Shown here: one piece after another, positions 22,237-33,103 of the stretch
How positions within the stretch are numbered: position 1 is the first letter of the stretch
How the letters are laid out: each line of letters begins with the position of its first letter
The notes under the pieces: model-generated
Databases searched by the model: none
What the model was told of the DNA's origin: nothing
The model's input: the letters and a program-made list of their open reading frames with translations, nothing else
Source of the DNA: Mallotus nudiflorus
Lineage: Eukaryota > Streptophyta > Magnoliopsida > Malpighiales > Euphorbiaceae
DNA length: 64,000 nucleotides
Assembly (NCBI GenBank): GCA_947683625.1
Contig: CANTUR010000193.1
Location: 372,001 to 436,000 of the forward strand
Direction: 5' to 3'
Position numbers and translations under genes: made by a program

Positions 22237-23333
22237 TTGCTAGAATACAATATCATAGGGAGTAAAATTCAAAACATCTCTTCACTAAGACCATTTTTTG
22301 ATGGAAGTGATTACCCACGTTGGAAATTCAAATCAAAACTCTATTTTAATAGTGATTCTATTAAATTATGGGATGTCATCCTAGATGGTTGGGAACCTCC
22401 TAAAGCTAAAATTTATAATGTGGAAGTGGTTCTCAAAAGAAGTTAATGGAATTAAACCCAAAAAGATGAGAACCATAAAAATAAGAGAGTTATGATTACA
22501 CTACTCTCTTCCATGTCTAAAGAAGAAGGTGTCAAGGTTCAACATTGTCAATCCACAAATGATGTATGAAAAACACTTGAGAATCATTATACAGGTAATG
22601 TGCAAGTAAGAAGCAAAAAGGTTCAACTTCATATGTATGAATATGAACTCTTAAAAAATGAAGCCTCAAGAATCAATTACAGATATGAAAAATCACCTCA
22701 ATGCTCTCCTTACCACCCTTAAGAAACTTGGAAAACATTTCTCTAAGGAAGAAGTAAACAACATGATTTTAAGAATCCAACCTAATAAGGATTAGGAATT
22801 TAATTAAGGAAGCTCAAGACCCCTTAACTCTCAACCAATATTCATATTGGCAAGCTCTTAAGACATGAGCTTATTATAAAGCAAAGGGGAGAAGAGCAAG
22901 AAGAGAAGGACGAAAAGAAAAAGATTATAGCGTTGAAGGCTTTATAAGAAGAAAGTGAAAATGAAAACCTTAAAGATTCTAGTGATGAAGATGGTGACAT
23001 TGCCCTACTCACTAGGAACTTTAAGAAGTTATTTAGAAAGAAAAATCCCTTAAGAATAAGAGACTTCAATAAGAAGTATGAAGGAGAAATCAAGAAGAAA
23101 ACTAAAGAGTTTACTTACTATGAATGTAAGAAATTGAGTCACATCCAAAGTGAGTGCCATAAACTCAAATTCAAGAATAAAAGAGCAAAGGATAGGAAGA
23201 AGGCCTTCCAAACTACTTAGGATGACTCTTCCAAATTCAAAAAGGAAGAGAAACAATAAGAAGTGGCCAACCTTTGCTTCATGGCTCTTGAAAATAAAAA
23301 TGAGGTATCATTTATCTCTTAATCATGATGATG

Positions 23334-23380
<47 letters not shown>

Positions 23381-24260
23381 GTGATGATGGTGATGGTGAT
23401 GATGATGACAGCTCTATTATGAGCAAATTATTAGTTAAATGCAAAAGCTTGCTTTCTAAAAAGAAACTTTAAAAGCATGAGCTATCTAGCTTAACCAAGG
23501 AATTTGAAATTTTTAAAAATGATTTTTCTAATCTTATTAAATAAATAAATAACTTGGTAATGATTTAAAATCTTCAAATTCCTTAGAAGACCAACTTAAT
23601 AAATTAATTAATGAAAATCATAAGCTTTATAAGGAGGTTTTATTGTTAAAAAATTCCATTTCTAAATTCAAAGGAAGAAAGATTATTTTATTGATTGTCA
23701 AAAATTTCATAAAGATACTCATGAAATTGGATATACAAATGGAATGTCTTCCTTATCATCATCACACATTAATTTTGTTAAAGCCTCAAGTGATTCCACT
23801 CCTTCAACCTCTAAACTAATTGAGACTTAAGTTTTCAAAGCTAAAAGGTCTCAATCGTCAAATAATAAGCCAAAGTCTCAACCTCCTTTGACATAAAGAG
23901 GTAAGGCATAAACAAATCGAGCTCAACATAAACATGCTTATATATACGCTAGACATAATACTTATAATACTCCTAAACATGTTACACAAACCTATTAAAA
24001 TACACATTGCCATTGTCAATGTATGTCTCACACTATGACTTAAAATAATTTTAGGAGACACACACCACCATAACACAAAAGGCATGGTTCATACGTTAAA
24101 AAACCATATATCCTAAGAGAAATAAATTTGCTAATGTTAAATGTTTCTATTGCATGAACAAAGGTCACTTAATAAATGTATGCTTCTATCAAAAACTACA
24201 TTTGCAATTGCTACCTTTAGATTATTTTAAGACTAATAAACCTAGACTAATTAAGGTTTA
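22237..24260 (+). pseudogene. S2 gag pseudogene
   Basis: The N-terminus has SSLRPFFDGSDYPRWKFK (22280-22335). The core follows with stops (LNALLTTLKKLGKHFSKEE near 22705-22755). The first knuckle YYECKKLSHIQSEC (near 23113-23157) has its first Cys changed to Tyr. A microsatellite-encoded poly-Asp run occupies 23325-23409. After SSSHINFVKASS (near 23760), a second, intact C-x2-C-x4-H-x4-C knuckle (CFYCMNKGHLINVC) lies at 24142-24183. Gag would form the particle and package RNA. Two knuckles and an acidic linker match the S1 gag. Confidence 0.9.
23325..23409 (+). repeat. (GAT)n microsatellite encoding poly-Asp in S2 gag
   Basis: Some 25 GAT-type trinucleotides with a few GGT interruptions. In the gag frame it reads Asp/Gly after a cluster of stops. 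S1 has the same site (7760-7815) as a shorter acidic stretch, so an acidic gag segment has expanded by slippage here. Confidence 0.93.
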
Positions 24261-24826
24261 GGTTCAAAACAATGTTTAAATTATATTATGTAGGTGTGCT
24301 TGAAGTCCATAAGAGTAAAGACTAAATGGTATCTTGATAGCGGATGTTAAAGACATATGACAAGAGACACAAAGTAATTCAACAAGCTTAACATTAAGGA
24401 TGGAGGGCATGTCACATTCAAGGACAATGCAAAAGGAAAAACAGTAGGCATTAGAGAAATCAGTAATCTTCAATCTTTATCTATTCACCATGTGTTGCAT
24501 TTTTTATAGTCTTAAACATAATTTGCTTAGTATAAGTCAATTATATGACATGGGAAATAAGGCAACTTTTTATCTTAGGAATTGCTTTATTAGTAGTCTT
24601 AATGAAGATAAAGTAATTTTTAATGGCAAAAGAGTAGACAATGTCTATGTTATTGATTTAAACAAGGTTGATAAAAAGAACATCAAATGCTTAATTTATA
24701 TTTCTCATGACATATGGACATGGCATAGAAGGTTAGGACATGCAAAATTTGAGCTTTTACATTATCTTTATAAACATGAACTTGTGATCGGTTTACCTAT
24801 ACTTAAATTCACTTAGGATAAACCTT
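24261..24826 (+). pseudogene. S2 protease and GAG-pre-integrase remnant
   Basis: WYLDSGC (near 24328-24348) carries the protease DSG active site and is followed by a TAA where relatives have Ser. Next come DGGHVTFKDNAKGK, SLKHNLLSISQLYDMGNK, FYLRNCFISSLNEDKVIF, and WHRRLGHAKFELLHYLYK of the GAG-pre-integrase (His/Cys) region. The frame 24490-24816 covers most of this part. Confidence 0.9.
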
Positions 24827-25201
24827 ATGATGCTTGTCAAAAAGGAAAAAAAATACAAGTTTTTATTTAAGCTCAAGAATGTAGTGTCAACCTCTAGGAT
24901 ACTTGAACTTATGCATAAGGATTTGTTTGGACCAACTATAATTACTAGTCTTGGTGGTATGCACTATGCTTATGTATTGGTTGATGACTACTCTAGATAC
25001 ACTTGGGTATATTTCTTTACTCATAAGAATGATGCTTGTAAAGCCTTTGAAAGTTTTTCAAAGAGAGTTAAAAAAGAAAAAGGTTTTTGTTTTTCATTTA
25101 TTAGAAGTAATCATAGAACCAAATTTGAAAATGAATTCTTTAAAACCTTTTGCAATGAAAATGATATTTTACATACTTTCTCTTCTCCTATAACACCTTA
25201 A
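24827..25201 (+). pseudogene. S2 integrase N-terminal half, 3' deleted
   Basis: HKDLFGPTIITSLGGM gives the first catalytic Asp, followed by AYVLVDDYSRYTWVYF. The second catalytic position reads IRSNHRTKFENEF, so Asp has become Asn (GAT to AAT). The frame ends at TFSSPITP, after which the Glu-bearing and C-terminal parts are missing. RT-region sequence follows at once, so there is a deletion of several hundred bases at about 25201. Confidence 0.92.
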
Positions 25202-26330
25202 GACCTTATCATAAGTGACACTACAAAAGGGGTAGCTACTAGATCTCACCTTAAGTCTATTGTTAATTTAGCCTTTATTTCACAAATTGAACCTAAAATT
25301 ATTGATGATGCATTGAATGATGAATTTTGGATCCTTACTATACAAGAAAAGTTAAATTAATTTAAGAGAAACAAAGTTTGGACTTTGGTTCCTAGACTGA
25401 AACATCATCCTATTATAGGCACCAAATGGGTGTTTAGAAATAAGATGAATGAATAAAGTGTCATAATTAGAAACAAAGCTATACTGGTAGCTAAAGGTTA
25501 TACTCAAGAAAAAGGCATTAATTATGATGAACCCTTTACCCTGGTTGTAAGGTTATAAGCTATTAGAATGCTACTTGAATTTACATCGTTCATGGATTTT
25601 AAACTTTATAAAATGGAAATTAAAAGTGCATTTCTAAATTTTTTTATTGAAGAAGAGTTATATGTTGAACAACCTCCTAGTTTTTAAAATTTTGATTTTC
25701 CTAATCATGTATTTAAAATTTTAAAAGCATTACACGGGTTGAAACAAGCTCTATGAGCTTGGTATGAAAGATTGAGTAACTTTTTATTAAAGAAAGGTTT
25801 CTCTAAAGGAAAAGTTGACATAACTCTTTTTATGAAGAAATCCAAGCATGATTTATTAATTTGTCAAATATATATTAATGACATTATTTTTTATACTACT
25901 AATAATTGCTTATATGAGGAATTTTCTAAGTTAATGCTAAGAGAATTTGAGATGAGTATGATGAGTGAGCTCAAGTTCTTCCTTAAACTTCAAATCAAGT
26001 AATGCAAAGATGGGACTTTCATCAATTAGACTAAATATGCTAGGGACATTCTTAAGAAATTTAGTATGGATAGAGCTAAGTCAAGTAAGATTCTTATGAA
26101 CACCATCACTAAACTCAACAAAGATGAGAATAGTAAACCTATTGATGAAAAGCATTTTAGAGGTATAATTGGATCTATTCTTTATTTAAAGCAAGTAGAC
26201 CAGATATTATGTTTGCTAGATGGTTGTGTACTAGGTTTCAATCAAGTCCTAGAGAGTCTCATTTTAATGCAATCAAAAGAATTTTTAAATATCTTATAGT
26301 ACAATGCAATTAGGACTTTGGTATCGTATG
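25202..26330 (+). pseudogene. S2 reverse transcriptase pseudogene
   Basis: Blocks in order: PIIGTKWVFRNKMNE, YTQEKGINYDEPFT, MEIKSAFLNFFIEEELYVEQ, HVFKILKALHGLKQAL, FLLKKGFSKGKVDITLFMKK and the active-site box IYINDIIF (near 25866). In that box Y-x-D-D has become Y-I-N-D, another G-to-A loss of an Asp. Then FEMSMMSELKFFL and the C-terminal connection region follow (26066-26299). Stops lie near 25360, 25455, 25555, 25686 and 26000. Confidence 0.93.
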
Positions 26331-26825
26331 AGCTCTTCCTTTAACTTGATTAGTTATTCAAATGCAAACTTTGTAGGTAGTTTATTAAATAAAAAAAGCA
26401 CTTCCATAACTTATCAATTCTTAGGATAATGTTTAGTTTCTTGGTTCAGCAAGAAATAAGTTTCGATTGCTTTGTCCACCATTGAAGTGGAATATATGGT
26501 GGCTAGTTATTGTTGCTCACAAGTATTGTGGCAAAAATCACAACTTAAGGACTATGTCATTAAACTTGATCACATTCCTATTAATGTGACAATACAAGTG
26601 CTACAAACCTTAACAAGAATCCTATTCAACATTTTAAAACTAAACATATTTATATTAGACATCATTTCTTACGTGATCATGTGTAAAATGGTGATATTTT
26701 TATGAATTTGTTGATACAAATTATCAATTAGTGGACATCTCTACCAAGCCTCCATATGAAGAAATATTAAATTTAATTAAGCAGGAGCTTTTGTACGATA
26801 GATGGTCTAAGCTTATCTTGATGAC
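26331..26825 (+). pseudogene. S2 RNase H remnant
   Basis: LISYSNANFVGSLLNKKST, then STIEVEYMVASYCCSQVLWQ and FNILKLNIFILDI-like pieces match the copia RNase H region of S1. Frameshifts occur after 26400 and near 26700. Confidence 0.82.
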
Positions 26826-27589
26826 TTGTTAAATTGCTTAATTGATGGTTGGGCTTCTTCATTAAAAATCAATGATTTTCATAAATTCGTGTGTAATCAT
26901 ACTTTTCACTCTTTTTTGCTTTATGTTTATTTTTCATATTTGATACCAATTCATATATTAATGCACAAACATGTTTTTCATTTATTTATACTTTTTGTTT
27001 ATTTTTCATTTTTTATACTTTTTCTTGATTACACTTTAAGAAAAATTATTTTTGGCATTTATGATTTTTATCATGTATAACTTTACTTTAAATAATTGCT
27101 ATTTAATAATTAATTATTGAATTTTATTCAGTCTATTAATTATTTAAATAAGCAAATCAATTTCCCATTTGCATGATACATGTTTAAAATTATTATTATT
27201 TGAAAATTTTAAATTTCCATTTAAATGCTTAATTATGGTACATTATCATAATTATTCTAGCATGTAATTTGGCCATGATTTAAATTGACATATTTCTTAA
27301 AATTTTTATTTCCATTAAAATTAATCTCATAAATGATTTCCCATTTAATTTCTTATTTAATGAATGTTTATTGAAATTAATTCAATTTATTAATCATTTA
27401 AATTTAGCAAATTAATTTGCATGATCATTTTATTAATTTAAAATATCTTTATTTGAATTTATTTGATTTGGTTATGTGTGCATTATATTTAATTTTAATT
27501 TTGTTTAAATTTGGTTCAAAAGGACCTAATTATAGGGCTTTTAGGGGCCAATGTGTAATTATCCTCATAACACGTTATAGTCTGGCTCG
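26826..27589 (+). other. S2 spacer between pol and the env-like region
   Basis: Strongly AT-rich and without a recognisable frame. The frames 26826-27080 and 27417-27608 are low-complexity, hydrophobic by base composition, and have no counterpart in S3. Nothing further seen. Confidence 0.6.
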
Positions 27590-27805
27590 TGATGTCTTGT
27601 TTGTCTAAGGGTAGCGCCCCTCACCAGCGCTACCCACAATCGGGAGCAGCTTATGAGGAGCAGTTTGTCCTTCGAAAATCCTTATTTTAAAAGGATTCAA
27701 ACTCTTTATGTATTGGTCCTTTTCTAAAACAATCAAATGTTAATTTTAGCTATCAAATGTTTAAATTAATTATTTTAACCCTAATTCACCTCTATATAAA
27801 TTCCC
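27590..27805 (+). promoter_or_regulatory. LTR-like internal promoter module before the S2 env-like ORF
   Basis: A palindrome cluster holds a perfect hairpin GGGTAGCGC / GCGCTACCC (27609-27617 and 27627-27635). A block AGCAGCTTATGAGG...CAGTTT (27645-27666) nearly matches the block at 21454-21474 in the S2 LTR. A TATA box TCTATATAAA follows at 27791-27800, about 118 bp before the mutated start of the env-like ORF. The LTR has the same order: palindromes, then TATA. That this is a promoter is inferred. Confidence 0.55.
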
Positions 27806-27917
27806 ACTCACCCTTCTTTTATTCATCACACCATAATTTGCTTTCAAACTATTCTTTTTAGCAAAAACTTCTTTAATCTCTTCTTCCTTATTATTCAAGC
27901 TCCAAGTATTATACTCC

Positions 27918-29160
27918 ATAGCTCTAAAGAAGAAGACTTAAAAAGCTGCCTCATTATCAAGAAGAGCCACCAAGGAGCAACCCAAGAAGCAACCACCAAT
28001 TTCCTATTCATCAACCCAAATTATGCAAAAAGCTCAAAAATGTGGATCAAGGAAAATCATGTTTATGTCTTAATTAATCTAGAGAAGTTAGGATGCTATG
28101 AAGAGATCAAAACCTAGCTTGAAAGTGTAGGTATCTATAACTTTACTTTTAAAACTCGTCCTACTTATCCTTCCCTCATTATTGAAATCTTATCCACCTT
28201 TTGTAAGAGAGCTCAATATATTGATGAATAAAATCCTCTCAATAGCATGAGATTTAGGTTGGGTGGTTAAGATAGATTTCTTACATCTTAATAGTTTGAT
28301 GATATATTTGGATTTAGACAAGGGGTCTTTCTTCTCCTAACGCAAAATAGTCTCTTAACAATTTTTGGAATCAACATGCTAAACACAATGCTAGTGCCTT
28401 TCTTGTGGGTCACACAAAATCCTCTCTTTTTGCTTCCAAATCCCTTTAGTATTTGCATAGGTTTATTACTTACTCTTTTCATGCTAGAGGTTTAGCAATG
28501 AAGCTATTTCTTTTGATGAACTATATCTTATTCATTGCTTTATTAAGAATGTAGAAGTAGAGTTGGGAAGATGGTTACAATGGCATTTATGGTTAACAAG
28601 TGATGGTGTTAGTAGGAGCATCTATATAGGAGGTATAATCATTAGAATTGCTAATTATTTTAGGATTACCTTGAACAACATTCCCTCCTTACCACCATCT
28701 TTTCTTAATGAAAACCTTTTGAGAAACTCTAGACAATTCAACTTATTAGAAATATTTGGTTTTGGAAAGATAATATAAGAGATGAAGATGTTGATGAGGA
28801 GATTGAAAATGATTTAGAAGACATAGAACACATAGGTTCTCATGGTCTTAAAAGTGTTTAAATTGATGAAGAAATCCCTCAAGAGCAAGTTCCTTCTTAA
28901 GCTCAAAGGAAGAGGCAAAGAGCACCTTCTACCTCTCAAAGTGTTGATGCATAACTAGCTTAGGTTCGTGGTTTCTTTGATAACCTTTCCATAGTAGATT
29001 CTAATTTCAATACAAGGTATGATCAAGTAGAGACTAGACTTGATCGATTTGAGCATTGTATGGACCACATAGAGCATGACATTCACTAATTATATGCTCA
29101 CCACAACATACAATGAACTTAGCCTCCTCCTTCTCCTCCTCCATTCCAAGATCCTTAAGA
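27918..29160 (+). pseudogene. S2 env-like third ORF (pseudogene)
   Basis: It corresponds to the better-preserved S3 ORF (49312-50562). The S3 start Met-Ala-Pro-Lys-Lys reads ATA-GCT-CTA-AAG-AAG here at 27918, so the start codon is lost. Matching blocks include LEKLGCYEE, YPSLIIEILSTF, SMRFRLGG, MTMAFMVNK-like pieces, ITLNNIPSLPPSFLNENLLRNS (given as ITLNNIPSLPP and SFLNENLLRNS), and an end with SNFNTRYDQVETRLDRFE and PPPSPPPFQDP. Sireviruses often carry an env-like ORF after pol; its role is unproven. Confidence 0.75.
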
Positions 29161-29412
29161 TGGACATGACTTTTTAATATTCTTAGTTTTGGTTTATTTC
29201 ATTTTTATTATTTTAGCTCTTGGTGTTTTGTTTCCTTATGGTCTCTTTCTAGTTTATTTCTCGTTTCTTTTTGTCATTGACAAAAAGGGAGAAAATGGTT
29301 ATGTTTATGATATGGTAAGTGCTACATGATCATGTGCTATGTAAGTTTAAGTTTTTAAAATAATAGTACTATATATAGTATGTTTATGATGTGTCAAAGT
29401 AGTACTACATAC
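29161..29412 (+). other. S2 3' non-coding region, left part
   Basis: Starts the 3' tail of S2 and includes a GACAAAAAGGGAGAAAATG PPT-like tract near 29280. It is interrupted by the D solo LTR and resumes at 31521. Confidence 0.7.
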
Positions 29413-31520
29413 TGTAAGCACCCAATTTCGAGATGTATTGATGCATAGATGCAACAAGAGCTCCTATAATGAAAATTTAATCGAAATTGATCTTTAGATA
29501 TTGATTTTGGATTTTTAGGACTATAATTGTGGATTTTGAGGACTAAATTGCAACCTTTTTTAGGGTTTAATTGTAAAATTGAAATTCCTTTGGGGGCCTT
29601 TTTGTAATTAAAAGTTAAAAAAAGGTTCATCAATTTTACAGAAAACCAATCAGAATTCTATAATTCTGATTCGAAATATGTAATTCTAATCAAAATTCAG
29701 AAATAAAAAATCTGATCAGATTTCCATAATTCTAATCGGCGTTGTTTTATTTTATTTTTTTGAAAAAATACAATTTTTCTAATTTTTAATTGGTTAAAAA
29801 TAAGTATAAATAAATAAATTTAATATATATATTTTAAGCATTTACATGTTTTCTCCACATATTAGATAGCTCATTTATCTTGGATTAAATCACAAAAATT
29901 ATAAACAAAAATGTATCTTATCAAAAGGATTTAAAGAAGGAACGTTGCTGATTTTTGGGGGAGACACTGCTTTGAAAAAAAAAGGAGAGATGCTGCATGT
30001 GAAAAAAAAAAAGAGGCTACTAAAAAAATTACGCAGAAACGAAAAAAGAGAGCAAAAAGTTTTTGAGAAGAAAATAAGCCTGACAAATAAAAAATCAATC
30101 TGCAAACCTATTCAAGTGGTGAATTAATTAGACTCTGAGGAAGAAATCAATACTGCATCACACTCCATCCTTTTCTTCTTTTCTTTTTCTCTTTATTTTG
30201 ATTTTGATTTTTTATATTACTTTCTAACCATTTTTTATTGATTATATATTTCTTTGATTATGGTGGAAATTTGGTGGAGATGTGATTGAAGCAAGCAACG
30301 AAGTTCCATGAAATGCCATGAATTAAATCCTATATAAATCACGTAATTTTAGGATTCACTTTATTTTATCATACTATTTTTTTTTATTTTCTGTGTTATA
30401 TTTGTTTTTTTTTTTGTATATATTTTTATTTATTTATTTATTTATTTTCGATTCACATAGGTTGTAATAGCCCTAGTAGTGGGAAATATAGTAAGATCTT
30501 TATTTTTTTACACTTTAAAAATGATTAGTAAATTAAGGTTCATTTGGTAACCTTAACAAAATCAATGATCACAATAGATTAATTTTTAGGTTGCATGAAA
30601 TCAAATTAGGTTTTTTAGAAGCAATAATGTAATTGCTAGTTTGATCTTTCTATTTGATTGTTTTAGTATTTTTAATGTTTTTAGGCTTGTTTGTTTATTT
30701 TTGTGCATTTTGGGCTACAAGTCCACATTAAGGATTAACCCATTTAAAATAGGCTTTTAATTTGGTTTTAGGTTTTAATCAACCTTAAAATCAATATAGG
30801 CTTATTAGGTTAATTTAGACTTAGGCCCACCTTCTAGTTATTAAAATTAATTTAGACATGGCCTAGTCTATTAAAGAGTTTTCTTAAAATAAATAGACTT
30901 AGGCCCATTTTTCATTTAAATTAAAGTTAATTAGAACTAGACCCATTAATTCAAACCCAATCCAATTCATTTCCATAAAAATTAATAGACTTAGGCCCAT
31001 TTCTTTATAATCAAAAAAGTAGATTTAGTTCACTACTTTAATTAAAATGTAGGCCCACCTTTAGTTCCATTTCACTTGTAAATAAAATATAGACTTAACT
31101 AACCTAATTAAATTTAACATAGTTTAGACTAATTTAGGGATGTCTCGTTATATGAATGCATTGTTTATGTACTTTTTCATAACAAGTTGCCTTGGAGTTA
31201 AATGAATGCTAAATTAGGGTTTATATGATATTGCATGTAAATAGGGAATAATTTATTAATTAATAAGGTAATTCTAAATGAACATAAGATTGAAAGAAGT
31301 TGGTATTCCGTATCCAGAATTTCCCGGTTGTTGTGCTAACTCTCCTTTAAAGAACCGAGTTACCACCACCTTTGAATTGTCCCAGTTATTACCTTGGGTG
31401 GTGACTCCTTATCTCCATGCTATGTCTTTGTGATATAGTAGTGTGTTCTTGAGAGCCATGAACTCAAACAGTGTCGTGGTTGCCAAAATCTTGGATGCAC
31501 ACTAAACCCTACCGTGTACA
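29413..31520 (+). mobile_element. Solo LTR of gypsy-type family D (D1), nested in S2
   Basis: TGTAAGCACCC...GTGTACA, 2108 bp, with flanking CATAC (29408-29412) and CATGC (31521-31525), one mismatch. S2 sequence continues on both sides. Its end region (GTATCCAGAATTTCCCGG, GGTGACTCCTTATCTCC, CTTGGATGCACACTA) matches D2 and D3. A palindromic CAGAATTC/TCTGAT cluster lies at 29648-29745. A GATTGG/AATTGGTT box and TATAAATA follow near 29790-29810. Confidence 0.93.
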
Positions 31521-32004
31521 CATGCATTGTAAGTACTACTAGTTTTATTTAAATGATCATGTTATCATGTTTCTAACACATTTGCCATGTTATACCTTAT
31601 TTTTCTTTTTACCTCTCTTATTATTTGTTGCTATTAAATTTATATTCCTTATCATGACCAAAAAGAGGAGAAATAAAGAAATATATTGATATTAAATTTT
31701 ATTAAAAGGATTGATGTGAAAACTTAATAAACATGCTATGTCATATGTTTGAAATTATTTCCTTCCAATCCTTATATATGATATGTTAATTCATTTCTTT
31801 ATATGCTATGATACATGATAAATAATATTGAATTTATGTATATATTAAGGGGGAGCAAATTATTTTAATATATTGCATATATTTAATTTAAAAGGGGAGC
31901 TATTTGTAGATCACACATATCTATTCATGTTAATTATTTTTGGCACACACACAATTTATTTATTACCTTATCAAATTGATTGTCAAAGCCAAAAAGGGGG
32001 AGAT
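31521..32004 (+). promoter_or_regulatory. S2 3' non-coding region, right part, with PPTs
   Basis: AAAAAGGGGGAGATT (31991-32004) is the polypurine tract next to the 3' LTR. Extra copies of the same type lie near 31667 (AAAAAGAGGAGAAA), 31849 (AAGGGGGAGCAAA) and 31892 (AAAAGGGGAGC), the multiple-PPT pattern also seen in S1 and S3. Confidence 0.82.
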
Positions 32005-33103
32005 TGTTGAGCATTTGCATTATCAAACTCCTAATTTTGATTTTTATAAACAATTTAAGTTGCTAATAATTTTATTTAAGTGTGTAGGAACTTAATTTAA
32101 GTTGTTCAAAGATTGAAATTATGAAATACTCTTTAAAGGTATATTTGAAATGTATTTTTTAAAGTACATTTACCAATGCAAGTGCCTAAGTCAATTGATG
32201 CAAAAGGAGCCAAGAAAAATCAAATTTTGGACTTACAAGTGTCTTCTCACGAGCGTCTAACAAGTCGGTCATGATATGTCCTTTGTTGGTGCCCATTTCT
32301 AGCTGTTTAACTATTTGGATAATGCCGTTCATGAGCTGCCCTCAAGGTCATGAGCATCTCGTAAGGGCAATCCAAACAGCTCACAACTTGAAAATTTGAA
32401 CAGATTTCAAAGGCAATAGTCCTCAAATTAATCCTCACGACCCAAGACACTACCCTCATAACTATAAGTGATGTTTTGGCTATAAAAAATTTTAAAACAC
32501 TTAAGGATGTTTGGAAAACTTTAAAGACACAGTCAATGCCTCCAACAACCATATTTTTTTGTTCTTTATTTATATAAACTACTTTTAAAGCTCAATTGAA
32601 GTTAAGATATTTTCTTTCAATATTTTTCTATCTTAGCATTCATTAAAGATCTTAAACTCTCATTAAAATTCGTTATATTTGTATAACTCTTATGTAAGTT
32701 GGTTATGTGTTAGAAATAAAATTTTTACTTCATCTAAGTCTTAGGATATATTAGAAGGGAAGTGAGATTTATTTCTAAAGGAATTGGTTTAAGTGTTTAG
32801 CCATTAAAACTCTTGGAAATTTGGTTTAAGCATGAGCCTAGAAACTCTTTATTGTAAGGTTGAAAGAGTTAGCCATAAAACATTTGCGAATAATATTATA
32901 AGAATTGAAAATCTTTACTTGGGGATAAGCTAGCTGAAGATGTAGGATTGTTGAGAATCTGAACTCCTTAATTACTTGTGTTCTTATATTCTCTCCTCTT
33001 AGTCCTTACTCATTCTTGTTTTATTTCCTTTTAATTTTTAAAAATCCTCATTAGTCGTATTCACCCCCCCCCCCCTCCCCTATTCTCGCTTAAGGCACTT
33101 TTA
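32005..33103 (+). repeat. 3' LTR of S2
   Basis: 1099 bp, TGTTGAGCATTTGC to GGCACTTTTA, paired with 21104-22203. TATA box TATATAAAC near 32571. The palindrome cluster (32265-32400) is more decayed than in the 5' LTR. A long C-run lies at 33066-33080. The duplication AAATT follows at 33104-33108. Confidence 0.95.

Larger units (their letters stand above)
21104..33103 (+). mobile_element. S2: Sirevirus-like copia element with both LTRs and target duplication
   Basis: 5' LTR 21104-22203, primer-binding site, gag, protease, integrase, RT, RNase H, spacer, env-like ORF, PPT, 3' LTR 32005-33103. A perfect 5-bp duplication AAATT lies at 21099-21103 and 33104-33108. Without the nested D solo LTR (29413-31520) the element is about 9.9 kb, a usual Sirevirus size. 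It is defective: stops throughout, a deletion in integrase, and aspartates lost at both the integrase and RT active sites. Confidence 0.96.
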
